Positions 22,039 through 33,394 are shown, numbered from the stretch's first letter. The stretch: 64,000 bases of DNA from Symsagittifera roscoffensis (GCF_963678635.1 NC_087070.1:11194539-11258538); one strand, 5' to 3'. The notes: generated by a model not told the origin, from the letters alone. Numbers and translations are program-made.

Positions 22039-23279
22039 AAAAAGAGACCACTTTCCTCACTTAATGGGTAAACTGATCCATTTCCCTGGCGAACAAACGA
22101 GCTCGCACCAAAAACAACTTCTGCTCCTGCTTTCTTCATTTTTGATACTCTTAGCAAATTTCTTGAGTTTTCAGGAACGTACAAAGTATCCTTCAGCTCA
22201 ATCATCTTAAACTCGCCTTTCTCATCTTTCACTCTGAATCTAACTTCGCCTTTCCCTAAAATTTTTGATTCAGAGAAATTTGCATTGCTAACCGATCTTT
22301 TGAAGTTCTCATCTAAACTAACAAACATGTCTCGATCCTTAATCATATTACTGGTAGCTCCAGAGTCTACAACTAAGTCCTCGCCCGGAGACACTCCACT
22401 CAGAAAACTAAAATGAGCCTCTGTTTCAGCTACTAGGTTATGCTGTTCTCGTTTAGTCATATTAATGAACTTTTTCTTTGCTTGGCAATATTTTGCAATA
22501 TGTCCAAACTCCTTGCACTCATAACACTGAATTTTTCGAACTCTATCTTCACTATCTCGTCTGCTGCTTAAGTTTTCTCTGCATTGTTTCGACACATGTC
22601 CTCTTTTATGACACTTGAAACAAACTCTGTTCTCGCTATTAAAAGCATGCTCTTTTTCGATTACTTGTCTCTCGCTATCAAAATTCACTAAATCTCTTTT
22701 CAACTCATCTAAACTTTTCTCATCTCTACTAAACTTAGCTATAGTAGAAAACGTTTCAAATTGTTTTGGAAGTCCTTTCAAAATAATTGAAATTAACATT
22801 TTTTCACTCACTCCTTCGTTCACTTGTTCTAAGTTATACTGAATCTCCTCTGCTCTAGTCAAATAATCTATCACTGTTTCATTGCTATTCTTTTTCAAAG
22901 TTGAAAGTTCGGAGATTAGTTTTTGCAGCCTGGGTCTTTCAAAGCTCTTAAACTTTTTCCGTAAAACATCCCAAGCTTTGCTACCATTGCCTTTATAAGG
23001 TCTTAAAAACAAAACTGATTTTTTATCTAGAGACTGCACAAGTTCGTACCAGATATGCAACTGTTTTTCTTCAAAAATCTCTTTGCCTTTATCTATTGCA
23101 GCTTGTTTTTGATCACTGCTCGCATTCGGTCTTAAACTTGGCATAAAATTTCTATAACCAACTGTCTCATCTAAAATCTTGTTTAACTTCAAGTGAAAAA
23201 TTCGTGCCTCAAATTGCTCTTCAAAGTAGGAAAAATCTTCTTCTTTTCCCGAAAAAACTATCCTATCAGTTTTCGACAT
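22023..23279 (-). CDS. Copia-2 gag-protease polyprotein part
   Basis: The open frame extends to 23354, but the matching ATG in Copia-1 (MTKTDRI...) indicates the start at 23279 (MSKTDRIVFSGKEEDF). The capsid region is of the Copia UBN2/gag-polypeptide type, with YLTRAEEIQYNL and LISIILKGLPKQFETF. Two CCHC zinc knuckles follow: CFKCHKRGHVSKQC and CYECKEFGHIAKYC. The aspartic protease carries DLVVDSGATSNMI. The open frame ends at a TAG after GLFLWDTL, created by a one-base loss relative to Copia-1. Gag packages the RNA and the protease matures the polyprotein. This is the longest intact retroelement ORF in the left half of the window. Confidence 0.92.
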   Translation of the reverse strand: MSKTDRIVFSGKEEDFSYFEEQFEARIFHLKLNKILDETVGYRNFMPSLRPNASSDQKQAAIDKGKEIFEEKQLHIWYELVQSLDKKSVLFLRPYKGNGSKAWDVLRKKFKSFERPRLQKLISELSTLKKNSNETVIDYLTRAEEIQYNLEQVNEGVSEKMLISIILKGLPKQFETFSTIAKFSRDEKSLDELKRDLVNFDSERQVIEKEHAFNSENRVCFKCHKRGHVSKQCRENLSSRRDSEDRVRKIQCYECKEFGHIAKYCQAKKKFINMTKREQHNLVAETEAHFSFLSGVSPGEDLVVDSGATSNMIKDRDMFVSLDENFKRSVSNANFSESKILGKGEVRFRVKDEKGEFKMIELKDTLYVPENSRNLLRVSKMKKAGAEVVFGASSFVRQGNGSVYPLSEESGLFLWDTL

Positions 23280-24130
23280 TTCTTTACTAATCCAAGTACT
23301 TATTTTCGACTTAATTCTCACACACAAAAAAATAAGCTCCAATCCAAAACTCAAAAAATTAAGTATTGCACTAGGTAAAGTTCAATGACCCCGTTTTCTC
23401 TTACATCAAAATCATATTCTATAAACAACGATATCGCCCGCTTATATAATTATGCAAGTATATTTGATTACCTAAATCTGATTTGGAACCTAACGGAGTG
23501 CGTACTGAATAACACATCAGCGACCTTAGCAAAGCTAAGGTCCCTCCTCAGATTTCATACTAGGTAATATATATATATATATATATATATTAGCAAAATA
23601 GAAATTCTTTTTTTTATTCTGGGGTATCAGTTTCTTTTTCTTTTAATTGCAATGTATTCTTTGGATTGATTTTGTGTCGGATTCGAGCAACCGCGTAGGA
23701 ACGAATTTATCCTTCCGCAAAAATTGAGTATAAATCAGCAACTTTTACAAATAAAACATGTAATTTATCAGTTTGTTTCAGTTTTATTTCACTATCAATA
23801 GTGTAGTGCTTCTTCCACTGCTGTGCTCACTCAGTGCCCCTTCGTGCAGCTTTTGACCGTCTTCTCTTCTTCTCTGTTGTGTTTCCCTGCTTCTGTCGTC
23901 AGAGTTGTCTATCTCTAGAAGTTGTGTTGCCCTTCTTCTATATTTGCACTTCTCTGTCTGATCAATCGTCTATCTCCAAGTAGTTTTGGCCTGTTTCTCT
24001 CGTAGTTGTCTAACTGATCAGTTGTATATTTCAAGTTGTGATTTTCACTGTCACAACTCCACTGCAAATCTCAGTTTTTTTCCTTATTCGTCAATCTCGA
24101 CTCCTGACTTCTCACTCGTGATTGGGCATC
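23280..24130 (-). other. Copia-2 leader
   Basis: Untranslated leader homologous to 8563-9444 in Copia-1. It contains a TA dinucleotide run at 23566-23591 that Copia-1 lacks, and the AGAAGCAGGG-type tandem repeat near its start. Confidence 0.75.
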
Positions 24131-24143
24131 TGGGCCCATAACC
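24131..24143 (-). other. Copia-2 primer binding site
   Basis: GGTTATGGGCCCA on the minus strand follows the 5' LTR. This matches the copia-type site that pairs with an internal part of initiator-Met tRNA. Confidence 0.85.
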
Positions 24144-24380
24144 TATCAAGGTTATTGCAGCGACAAACCGTTGATTACTACGGAGTGAATTATTTGAGTG
24201 ATAATTCCAGTTGCAAATCAGATCAAATATATATGGTAAATGACCCGCACAAAGTTGCTCGAACCAATGACTAAAGGTTATATTTCACCAGCTAATTTTA
24301 ACAAAAATCGGGAAGTGATCTTTCAGTTTGAACTGAATAAGAAAGATCAATTCCAGTTCAGTTAGGAAAAATCACCAATA
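24144..24380 (-). repeat. Copia-2 5' LTR
   Basis: It starts TATTGGTGATTTTTCC and ends AATAACCTTGATA just before the primer site. It is nearly identical to the 3' LTR at 19249-19492. Confidence 0.9.
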
Positions 24381-25013
24381 GTTTCTCTCTTTTTTTTCTC
24401 TCAAATTCAAAAACTTTAAAGAATCTTCGGATTGAGTCGAAAGTTATATCATTATTAAAGCCTTTTTAGTCGTGATTGGAACAACAGTAGAAAAAGATAG
24501 ATATTGTTTTAAGTGTCAAACAAAACTGTTTGAAATTTTTGGTTTTAGTCTAATTTTGTTTTTGATTCAATTTGGTCAGCGTGCAGGCTCACAAACTCTT
24601 ATTAAATTCGTGGAAACCTAGTTTTGATTGAGCAATGTTAGATTTTTGAGGTTTTTGAAGCAATTTTTGGTAATCAAAATTTTGCAATTTCAAAAAATTT
24701 CTTCGCCAAAGCTTTATAAGACTTAGTGAAACTAAGTTATACTTTAGCTTTTTTTTGTTTTGTTTTTTCAATTTTCTTAATACAAAATCTGTTTTCCAAT
24801 CGGTCATTTTGACTACGACCGCCAAAGTTGCCTAAATTATATTTTTCTATTAGATCTAATAATCACGTCACACGAAACAAACACACCATTTTGAGAAATT
24901 TTGTTTATAAGACTATGGAGGGAACTGTTATTTTCACAGTAACTGGCTATCCTTGTTTACCCCTAGTAAAGGTTTTACGGTTTTACCAAAAAAAAAATAC
25001 AAGATATCGACTC
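24381..25013. other. AT-rich spacer without recognised feature
   Basis: Nothing beyond low-complexity T-rich sequence and a 78-codon minus-strand ORF of biased composition was seen. Confidence 0.5.
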
Positions 25014-25954
25014 CCCGGGTTGACCAAAACTTCTTATCATACAATTTCCATATATGAGAAACTTCTTGTCATGCAATTTCATACAATTCCATACGTACAG
25101 AAAATTGTATGAAAAGTCTATGATAAGCATTTTTCCATATATGAAAATTGTATGATAGGTGTTTTCCCATAAATCAAAAATTTTGATTTTTTCTTACTAA
25201 AATTATTTTCTGAAAAATTTTCGGTTGTAGTTGCAACCGAACACAAGTGACAAAGACCTTCGTTACTCAAAGCACCAAAGGTTAGACGGTCTTGCATTTA
25301 CAATGCATAGAAAACTACCTGAATTTGGCTGTCTTTCACAATTGATATAACAAAAGTAACAAACTTTTATTTTTTGGCAAAATTTTTTAATGATGATTAT
25401 ATTAAATTTTTGAATTTTCAAATTATCATACCTTGATCAAGGCGTACATTAACAACCCATTCAAAAGAAAGAGGAATTTTCCGCGTTTTTGAAAAAAAAA
25501 ATAAGTGAAAAGAAAATAAAAGCCAATTTTACCGTATCCAGGACTACGTTGTGCACAAAAAATATTAAATTTTGCATGCAAAATTTTTTTTTTCGAAAAA
25601 TGTTTGTTTGCTTACGAAAATCGATTTGCGGTTGAAAAAAAAAAACAAAAAATTTTTGGGCCAAATTTTCAAAATTACCATCAAAAATTACCATCAAGTC
25701 GCCATCAAAGAAATGCCAGTCATACAATTTCCATATATGGGAATTGTATGATAAGCATTTTTTTCAAAAAACGGAAACCTCAGTTTTTTATCACCAGACT
25801 GTTTTATTAGAATCAAACAGCCACAGAAATAAGTTTATACCAGTTTTCAACCATTTTTAGAAATTGTATGAAAATTGTATGACAAGCATTTCCCACACAC
25901 TTGATGTATGGAATTGTATGATAAGCATTTTCGGTGTATGGAGGTCAACCCGGG
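25014..25954. mobile_element. CCCGGGTTGAC-ended inverted-repeat element, single copy
   Basis: Starts CCCGGGTTGACC, ends GGTCAACCCGGG, 941 bp. It carries the family's landmarks: TTATCATACAATTTCCATAT repeats near the left end, AACCGAACACAAGTGACAAA at about 25230, CCAGGACTACGTTGTGCAC at about 25540, and TGTATGATAAGCATTTT repeats near the right end. This is the cleanest full-length example in the window. Confidence 0.8.
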
Positions 25955-26011
25955 TCCCTAAACAGTTATTATACCTTGGTTTGATTTCGTAACGGTATGG
26001 GCGTTTGAAAA

Positions 26012-26437
26012 TTGTCAAATTGGAATTGCTCCCGACTAATGTATGCGTACTGTGAAGGTTTTGTAACTAATGCTGAACGTGTTACGCTCTTTTTGCGTTT
26101 TGAATTATCTCGCTCTACAAAACTGTTTCGTATGAAATCAGCTTTTTATGGTTTTGTGAAAATTTCGATGCCAATATCTAATCATTGCGGATTTAGGGAC
26201 GAATCAACAAAGGATCAAAGAAAATTTCAGCCAAATAACATCCTAAAGCTAAAAAATATAAAATTTTCACACAATCTTATTCAGAGTTTGAATGCCTTAG
26301 TTTTTAAAAGCCCCAAATGGCGAAAAAATCACTCAGTATCGTTCTTAAAGTTAGATACAAATACTAGCTCGGAAACAAATATAACAAAGTACCTGCTTGG
26401 GCATCAGGGATGCTTACAAAACTATGGAGCTAGATGA
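26012..26437 (+). other. 141-codon ORF, unrecognised
   Basis: The frame begins MSNWNCSRLMYAYCEGF and is basic and Ser/Asn-rich, with no domain I recognise. There are no convincing splice sites around it, and it starts 60 bases after the end of the inverted-repeat element. It could be a fragment of an unknown transposon or a chance ORF. No link to the PLAT gene can be shown. Confidence 0.2.
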
Positions 26438-26639
26438 TAACCTTTTGAAGCTAGTTTAGATAAGTAACAAGGTTGCCGATAAGAAGAAATCAATACGTTT
26501 TGGGCAATTGCTGCATATCAAATGGCTTTTTTTTCGCTGGTTGCTGGTTTCTCTATCAGCTTCCGTAGATCGAACAAAACAAATAATCACAAACATTGAC
26601 ACGTGTTAGAGATCGACCATGAACTCTAAATTGAGCGAG

Positions 26640-26770
26640 TTGTTAATCCCGTGATGAGGTTTCATGGATCATAATCGATTGGAACCGATTTTGGTGGTCA
26701 CAAACGTTGCCATAATAATCGAACAAAACTACACTTTAGGACCACGAAATAGATTATAAACCATTCATGC
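26640..26770. repeat. ATCGATT-type dispersed repeat fragment
   Basis: GAGGTTTCATGGATCATAAT followed by CGATT resembles GGAGTTTCATGGATACAATC followed by GATT at 35620. Both belong with the AATCGATTATAATC-rich elements at 29239-30090 and 54290-54935. Confidence 0.5.
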
Positions 26771-26774
26771 CCAA

Positions 26775-26945
26775 ATTTACACCCACATACACCCATTTAT
26801 ACGCACTTCTACCCACCTCCACCTACAATTCCACCTCCAACTATCCCCCACCCCACCTACACCCCTTCTCAAATATCCCCTAACTGCCCTTCCCCTACAC
26901 CTACTTTTTAACCTCCCATACCCTCCCACAATTACTTGACACCAC
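26775..26945 (+). repeat. Pyrimidine-rich CCCACCT tract
   Basis: A run of CCCACC, CCACCT and CACCCC motifs with almost no G on the plus strand. Similar tracts occur at 35880-36000 and 38341-38372. The opposite strand is G-rich and could form four-stranded DNA. Confidence 0.7.
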
Positions 26946-27063
26946 CGTAGTTATGGGGGACGTAAAGGTCTGTAAGGCGCTTTAAAGGTGTGTAAGTGGG
27001 TTATTTTCACGTATTTTACGGTTAATGTAAATAAGGGGTAAACGGGGGCCCGGGTCGAGATCC

Positions 27064-27250
27064 CGCTCAAAAACCGCTCAAGATATGAGCGATTTGAGCG
27101 GTTTTTTTAAACGATTGCGCTCAAAATCTTGCTTCAAAATGAGCGGTTTTTGAGCGGTTTTTCTAGATAAACCGCTCAAAAACCGCTCATTTTGAAGCAA
27201 GATTTTGAGCGCAATCGTTTAAAAAAACCGCTCAAACCGCTCAAATCTTG
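27064..27250. repeat. Long palindrome with CCGCTCAAA repeats
   Basis: The arms 27095-27160 and 27169-27234 are essentially perfect inverted repeats around the 8-base centre TTCTAGAT. They extend imperfectly to about 27080 and 27250. Each arm is itself built from GAGCGGTTTTT units. An RNA from it would fold into a hairpin of more than 65 bp. Confidence 0.9.
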
Positions 27251-27278
27251 TTTCAAATTAGGTGAAAAATCTCGAATC

Positions 27279-27315
27279 GGGGGGGGGGGGGGGAGGGGAG
27301 GTGGTGGTGGTGGTA
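27279..27315 (+). repeat. G-run and GGT repeats
   Basis: About 15 consecutive G, then GAGGGGAG and (GGT)n. A second G-run of about 15 lies at 27680-27694. Both are potential G-quadruplex sites. Confidence 0.85.
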
Positions 27316-27479
27316 AAAAAAGAAATAAGAGTAAGTAAGGAAGTAAGGATTATAACCCATTTTCAGATAAATTTTTCTGAAAATTTTAAACACAGTTCAT
27401 TATATACAAAACTTACCAGGTCGATGCACGTTACAGAAAAAAAAACGAGATTTGATATGGCTTAGAAAATACTCCTTTT

Positions 27480-27745
27480 TGTGGTTTCGTTTTTTTCACA
27501 ATTTTTCTCCGAATTTTTCTCAGCTTTATTTTCTCTCCCTAACCCAATTTACTTCCCTTTGTTGTCCCTTGTCGTCTCTCCAGTAAACACTCCTCCACGT
27601 TTGCCCCCACTTTTTTGGGAGTGTGAGGGGGGATATTGCGGCGTAAGTGGTGGGTAAGTGTAACTGAGGTGTTTAACTGGGGGGGGGGGGGGGTGATTTA
27701 ACGGGGGTGGCAACAACTGGGGAGGTACGTAACCAAATGACATAG
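27480..27745. repeat. Dispersed repeat with CTAACCCAATTTAC core
   Basis: CACAATTTTTCTCCGAATTTT followed by CCCTAACCCAATTTACTTCCC matches CACAATTTTTTCTCATAAAT followed by CCTAACCCAATTTACATCTC at 35810-35900. Both are followed by CTCC/CCACG tracts. Confidence 0.55.
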
Positions 27746-28060
27746 GGAATGAATAATCTGTGGAAAGAGGTGAACTTTTAAAAGTCTTTTGATTGGGTGG
27801 GAGATTCCCCGCCCCCTCATATCATTGAGATAAGCATCCCAGTTTTCATCCCTCAAAAACATGGTCCTTTCAGTTTAGAAATAAGGTTAGAAGCAGAAGG
27901 GCTATAACACACTAGGTCCATTAAAAATAACTTGCTATTCTTGGCCCCGCTGACATCATTGGCTTTAACGTTTTGTTGATATTAAACTGGATTTTCAGCC
28001 TCCAGTAAGACTCGAGGCAAGGCGTTTTGCCATCTTTCTGTTGTTGATTATGCATTTTCT

Positions 28061-28405
28061 CACAAGCGGGGTTAGATGGGGGCGGCTGACTCCTTTTCCT
28101 CGGGGATTCGATCACCTGCCGACCCAAGGGGTCCCCTTTTGTGCTATTTTATTATCTCCATTTTTAGCTGTCGGATTCTTATTTTTTTTCTAAGGCGCCA
28201 AAAAAAAACGGAAACGCGCGCTAAAAAAATGCGATTTTTTGGTCAAATTTTTCCAAAAAGTGCCCAAAACGCCATTTTTGACCTGTTTATTTTCAAACTT
28301 TCGCTTGTGCCGCAGATAATCTGGTCAAAATAGGGTCTTTTAGTGATTTGTGAGAGCTCATAAAATTAATTTGGCCGACCTTAAAAAATCTTAAATCCGC
28401 CCCTG
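28061..28405 (+). mobile_element. hAT-type MITE, copy 1
   Basis: It starts CACAAGCGGGGTTAGA and ends AAATCCGCCCCTG. Landmarks shared with the other copies are GGGGATTCGAT...CTGCCGACCCAA, a GCGCGC-CAAAAAA-GCG-TTTTTTGGTCAAA block, and GAGAGCTCA...AAT-TTGG-CGACCT. Flanks CATTTTCT and CATTTCTA resemble a degraded 8-bp target duplication. Confidence 0.7.
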
Positions 28406-28654
28406 CATTTCTAATTTTTAGACTGAACTTAAGATTGAAATTAAATGAGAAGAGTCAAAACATCGAAAATATACTTTTACAATGGTTGTTTTACTTCAGT
28501 TTTAGCTTCAAGTCAGCAGACACTTCAAATTTTTTCCTTTCTCTTCTTTTCGCCTGAATACCAAAAAATATGAAAACGGAAAGCTTTATTGTGACATAAT
28601 TCAAGGGTAAGTTTTTCGCCAAAATTTTGCTCTAGAAGGATGGAGTTGTTTTAG

Positions 28655-28862
28655 GGTACATCTACCGCGTGGATATTTACACTGGAACTCCTGCTGGTGC
28701 AGGAACGAGCGAAGATGTGCATTTGACAATCAATGGAGCAGGAAACGTCTCTCGGACTCTAGAGGCAGATAACGATGCATATGTTTCTCCTGACAGAAAA
28801 AGAGAGTCATCAACTGAAAAAAAGAGGGATACATTCGGGCCCGATAAATTTGAGCGGAACCA
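28655..28862 (+). CDS. PLAT-domain gene, exon a of PLAT domain 1
   Basis: The acceptor TTGTTTTAG precedes 28655, the reading starts GG|TAC ATC TAC (phase 1 intron before it), and the donor CA|GTGAGT ends it at 28862. The protein begins YIYRVDIYTGTPAGAGTSED, the first strand of a PLAT/LH2 domain with the typical T-G-x-x-x-G-A-G-T-x-x-x-V pattern, and ends FERNQ where the family has FERG. A charged insert (about 25 residues, SPDRKRESSTEKKRD) lies in the middle, longer than usual. PLAT domains are beta-sandwiches that bind lipids or membrane proteins, and long arrays of them occur in LOXHD1. Upstream exons are not in evidence, so the gene start lies left of here or is unrecognised. Confidence 0.85.
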
Positions 28863-28919
28863 GTGAGTAGTTTTTCAAATTGAGAAGTATTCAAGCATAG
28901 AATTAGTGGATGGTTCTTA

Positions 28920-29238
28920 CAACAAATGTTAACTAGCAATTTTTACTCAAAATCAGCAGGTAGACTCTTTAACAACTGATAACTGGTAGAATCAGTCGGA
29001 AGTTTTTTAAACAATCAGTAGTTTATAAGTTTTACTCATAATCAGTCAGTGAATTTTTTGAAAAATTGTCAGTTAAAAGTTTTTACTCCTTTAATCGTTT
29101 TTCAACAGAATTACTTAGCAGTTTTTATTCAAAACTAGTAGTTTTTTAACAAAATGTAGTTCGTAGTTTTTACTCAGAATCAGCAGGTAGTTTTTTAAAC
29201 AAAAAGTAAGAGTACGTTTTCACTCTTTAGTATGAGAG
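28920..29238 (+). repeat. Intronic AT-rich satellite, left part
   Basis: About 45-60-bp imperfect repeats of GTAGTTTTTACTCA, AATCAGCAGGTAG and TTTTTTAAACAA. The array is split by the element at 29239-30090 and continues after it. Confidence 0.7.
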
Positions 29239-30090
29239 ACCCGCATCCAGTTTTAAGCGTTAATTATCGATTGTAACATGATTTTGGTACCAGTTTTACA
29301 AAAATTGAGAAAAAATTGATTTCAAACAATTAATAATCGATTATAATCTCTCTTTTTGAAATCGAATATAATCAATTATAAGCCATTATAATGGATTAAA
29401 ATCAATTATTTTATCCAAAGTTCTCATTTATTTTGCAGAAAAAATTCATTATAATCGATCCTAATTGTTCATAATCTGTTTTGTTTGCCCCTTTTGTATT
29501 CGACCTTGCTCACGAACTGCTTTCAATTTATGCTTTTCGTATAGGTTGCTTTATCTGAAAAATGGGAAAATTATTTTGACAGTTTTCAAATTAATTCGAA
29601 TTTAAAACGTTTTTATTGTTCCATGTCTTCTTGATTACAGTTGTTTCATGATGCATATTTTTCATTTTTTGGACCACTAAAAAATCAGCACTCTGCTTTA
29701 GTTTCATGATTTATATAGAAAAATTATATTTCACCTCCTGTGGTATTCTTTCAACTACTAAGAACTTTGGAACTGTTGTTTCATGGTAAAACTTTGTGCT
29801 CATATGAGCCAAAGAATGACAAGACGTTTCACTTTGAAAAATTTTAGACAAAAAGTATTATAGTCTATTATAAAAGACAATAAGAGAATATAAAAGATTA
29901 TAAAAGATTAAAAAAGATTTTCGGATAAATTATATTTTATTATATTGTCACGAAAAATGTTATCATTATAATGGTTTATATTTCGTTTAAACAGCTAAAT
30001 TTGGCGCTTATAAATAATTATATTTTTGATAAAAGTACAACTTTAATTGCAATATAATCGATTTTGTTCCTTTTTTTACTGAGTGCGGGT
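29239..30090. mobile_element. ACCCGCA-ended inverted-repeat element rich in AATCGATTATAATC
   Basis: ACCCGCATCC at the left and GAGTGCGGGT at the right are inverted. The interior is dominated by ATTATAATCGATT permutations, so the element could fold on itself in many ways. It interrupts the satellite. A related piece starts at 54285 with the shared CAGTTTTAAGCGTTA. Confidence 0.6.
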
Positions 30091-30310
30091 AGTTTTTTAA
30101 ATATCATGTAGTTTGTAATTTTTACTAACATCCAGTATGTTGTCTTTTACGCAAAACGTAGTTAAAGGTTTTAATCAAAACTAGTAGTAGTTTCTTAAAC
30201 AACAGGTAGTTAGTAGTTCTTACTCATAATCAGCATGTAGTTTCTTAAACAACAGGTAGTTGGTATTTTTTAGTTGTGTCCAGCAGGTGGTTTTTCACTA
30301 AAAAAGAGTT
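30091..30310 (+). repeat. Intronic AT-rich satellite, right part
   Basis: Continuation of the 28920 array, for example TTCTTAAACAACAGGTAGTT repeated at about 30187 and 30237. Confidence 0.7.
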
Positions 30311-32880
30311 CTAATAGCAAGAAAAAAATAAAATTTAATTCCGAATTTTTTTTTGCTCGGTGAAGTGTTTTTTATCAATGAAAATTGATCATAAAAACTT
30401 GAACATAAAAATTAAGTTTTTGCGTGTAATAAAACTATCTCCAGGCGGAAATTGACATTCTGGATAAATTTTTGCTTGATATTTGGATGAATTTAATTCC
30501 CTCAGTTGATAATCGATTGAAAAACTTTCTTCGCACCCGGGTTGAACTGAATTCGGTTTTCATCGCTGATTTGTTGTCACCCAATAGACACAATTGCAGT
30601 GAAAAATTAGCTATGTTGCATCGATGAATCAGTGAAAAATAGGCCAATAAATCATATGTATTTCTATGACGCCTCTTCATTAGTTATTAACAGTATTATG
30701 AGGCCAAACTGTGCACTGAGTAGGCTCGCAGTTTGATGTCGGTATGTTCTTGAGTTCGTGTTCCTATCTAAAAAAAACTCTGCTATCTTGGCAGTTTTTT
30801 GCCAAAACAAAGCTCAGAACATATCGAAGACTTTTCACGACTTCCGAAAAGACCCTAAAGGAAACTGAAAATATTTTTGTTTTGAAGATTTGGAGTTTGT
30901 TTTGAAAACCGTTGAAAAGCAAAACACATTAATTTTTATTTGAAATTCCCGCGAAAGCATTTCTGACTTTCTCGAAGATAAAATAAGAACAAGAATTTTT
31001 TCTATTTTTTTACCCACCAGCATTTCCTACAGGTCAAACAGTAGGCGGAATGAGTATTCAAAACTTCTTTCTGACCCGGCATTTTTTTGTTAAGGATTGC
31101 AAGAGGAAAAGCAATCTGCGATGCTTTTAGCACATAGGCCAAGCTGAGCTTCGAGAATGCCAAATACCAAAAAAAAGCTTCAATCGAAAAATAGGTAAAA
31201 AGTATTGAAGAAATTGTAGGCAACAAAATGGGAAAAAAATCGTATTTCTATTTTTATGGAAATAATTACCTTAACATATCAAAAATTGGAGGTTCACCAA
31301 GTCCAATTCATTTCTCTCTCATAGCAAATGGATGGAAACGATAAGAAAAACAGTCGGTCAAACGATCAGAGTATTCCTAATTGAATTCAAGAAATTTGCA
31401 AAAATCATATAACTATACAACCTGCATGTCCTACAGGCGATGTTGAGGATAAGAGAAGGCTCTGTCCTTTGCTTTCTACAAACTAAAACTAAAATGCTGG
31501 AAAAAGAAATATTTGTCTCAAAAACAATAATTTGCAGAAAACTTTGAATATCTAAAAAAAACATATCATATCTCATAGTCATCAAACCTATCAAATATGA
31601 AAAATTGTGGGAGAGATTGCAACAAAAAATGTGCCCGTTAAAGAAATGAAAACACAAAAACTCTTTAATTTTCAAAAATTTCAGCATGAAAGATCCAAAT
31701 TATTTTTTCGTATACAAAACAGTCTTGTGAAAGATGCACAAAAATTATTGTAAAATGTTTCTTTTGAAATGTTTTTTTTTTCAAAATATAAGAAATTATT
31801 TTAGAAAAAATTTGACAAATTAAAACAAAACGCTAATAAATTGACTTCAATTGAAATTTTATGTATTTAAAACCACCAAACTACAAAAAACTAAGATTAT
31901 CTCCACGTATTTTAGTTCTAAGAAATCAGCAGTTAAAATTCCAAAAATTTGAAACATAAAATTCGGAAAAAATAATTCTATCACAAAAAAATTTTTTATT
32001 ATGTTTTTTTTTTCAAACAGAAAACTTTGTCGTGTAAAAATACTTAAATACCAAGATTTATACTTACCGAATAAGAATGATGAGTCTGTTTCAGTCAGTT
32101 TTAGTTCTAATCAGATCTAAAACTTTAGCATGAATCAAGGAACGTCTAAAACATCCTTTTGAAAAATATGTAACCGTTTTGCATAATAAATTTTGTTGAA
32201 TATGTGAATTAGTACTAAATTGCGCCGCGATTTTAATGAGAAAAAATATTTAGTTGGCGTCATTTGCTTGTTTTTCAATTTCGCTTGGATAATAATGATG
32301 AATTTTTTGCATCCTCATGAAGTTTTTGATGATTTCGTAGCTAGTTTTTTGCAGATCTGGAATATGCAGATTAAAAAATCATCCAGTTTGGAGATTTACA
32401 TTTGCAGTTTCTACATAGTTTCCATGCATCAGTCATTCAGAAAAAAGTTTCAAAGTTTAAGTAAAATAAAATGGGGGGTTGATTTAGAAAAAATTTTCGA
32501 GTTAATTGAGGGATTTCAGGTACAAGTTGTCTATATTTAATAAGTAGCCACAAGTAGTTCAATACTTACATATCAACCAGACGCTTCAGTTTTAGTCAGT
32601 ATAAGCAGTTAAAAACAAATTATTCAGGCGAAAAAATTTTTTCAATCGGTAGCCTAAATTACGACTGCTGATACGTCGGTTTCAAAGCGAAAAAAAATCT
32701 GAAAAAAACTTGAAAAGTTCTTCAATTATTTAGTTTTTATCATAGAATTAATGTTACCGAGTGAAACCAAACGTGAAAAAAGTGAAGATGGGTCGAGCCC
32801 TTCAGAAGCCGATTATTCAAGTATAAATTTTTACTACTATTAACTCAAATTAACCTTATCTAATGAAGCCTTTGTTTTAG
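30311..32880 (+). other. Remainder of PLAT intron (28863-32880)
   Basis: AT-rich. It holds one ATTATGAGGCCAAACTGTGC terminus at 30695 that is shared with 57140 (reverse). Two minus-strand ORFs (31002-31226, 31358-31687) each combine a hydrophobic stretch with a C-x2-C motif near one end. One plus-strand ORF is at 32220-32540. None can be assigned. The intron ends with TTTGTTTTAG. Confidence 0.6.
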
Positions 32881-32995
32881 GAAAGACTCATTTCAGTATC
32901 TGAACGAAATAGATGTCGGCGAAATCGTTAGTGTGGATGTATGGCTTCAATCTTTTTTGACAGATGGGATTGCAAGCGATTGGTACCTGGAAATG
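32881..32995 (+). CDS. PLAT-domain gene, exon b of PLAT domain 1
   Basis: The acceptor TTTGTTTTAG precedes 32881 and the donor ATG|GTAGAC ends it at 32995. The first base completes a Gln codon from the previous exon (phase 2 intron). It encodes KDSFQYLNEIDVGEIVSVDV and ends SDWYLEM, the PLAT block where the family reads F-x-x-x-x-x-D-x-G-x-I-x-x-I and then W-x-L-x-x-V. The Asp-Trp-Tyr-Leu motif is the domain's best conserved part. Exon b of domain 2 aligns with it and has the same intron phases on both sides. Confidence 0.88.
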
Positions 32996-33394
32996 GTAGA
33001 CGCTTTTTTTGTTAACACTCAATAATGACTTCTACGTATTGATTCTTTTCAAAATTTCCGTTGTTAACTCGTGTCAGGTCTTCTTCAAAATTTACTAACG
33101 AAAATTCATTTAACGCAATGCTTTAGAAAAATTAACAAAACAAATTTGAACTTTTTCTCAATTTAGATCAAAGGCATGAAATAAGGCACGAAGAAGCTAA
33201 CCTTTATTGTTACACTCTGCCAGACTCAATCATGATAAAAAAAATAGCGTTTTTCCGATATGGTTTTCGCTTTTTTGAAGGTTTTTGTGCATATGGATAT
33301 GATGGATAGAAAATCTTGAAAGAATTAATAACAGCTTAAGTTGCAATCACTTTCTTGTAAATGGAAAAACATAAGACTTTTTTAAGAGAATCAA

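Larger units (their letters stand above)
19249..24380 (-). mobile_element. Copia-2: nearly complete Copia retrotransposon
   Basis: On the minus strand the order is: 5' LTR (24144-24380), primer site, leader, gag-protease, integrase, RT, RNase H, polypurine tract and 3' LTR (19249-19492). The two LTRs are about 240 bp and nearly identical, which suggests a fairly young insertion. The coding region is one long polyprotein broken by only a few single-base deletions. The bases next to the LTRs (GAAAC before, AAAAC after on the minus strand) are a near-match for a 5-bp target duplication. Confidence 0.92.

Noticed and set aside
31002..31687. Two minus-strand ORFs with hydrophobic stretch and C-x2-C motif
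   Set aside because: Weakly similar to each other, but they lie in a PLAT intron with no splice or family evidence; not enough for a gene call.
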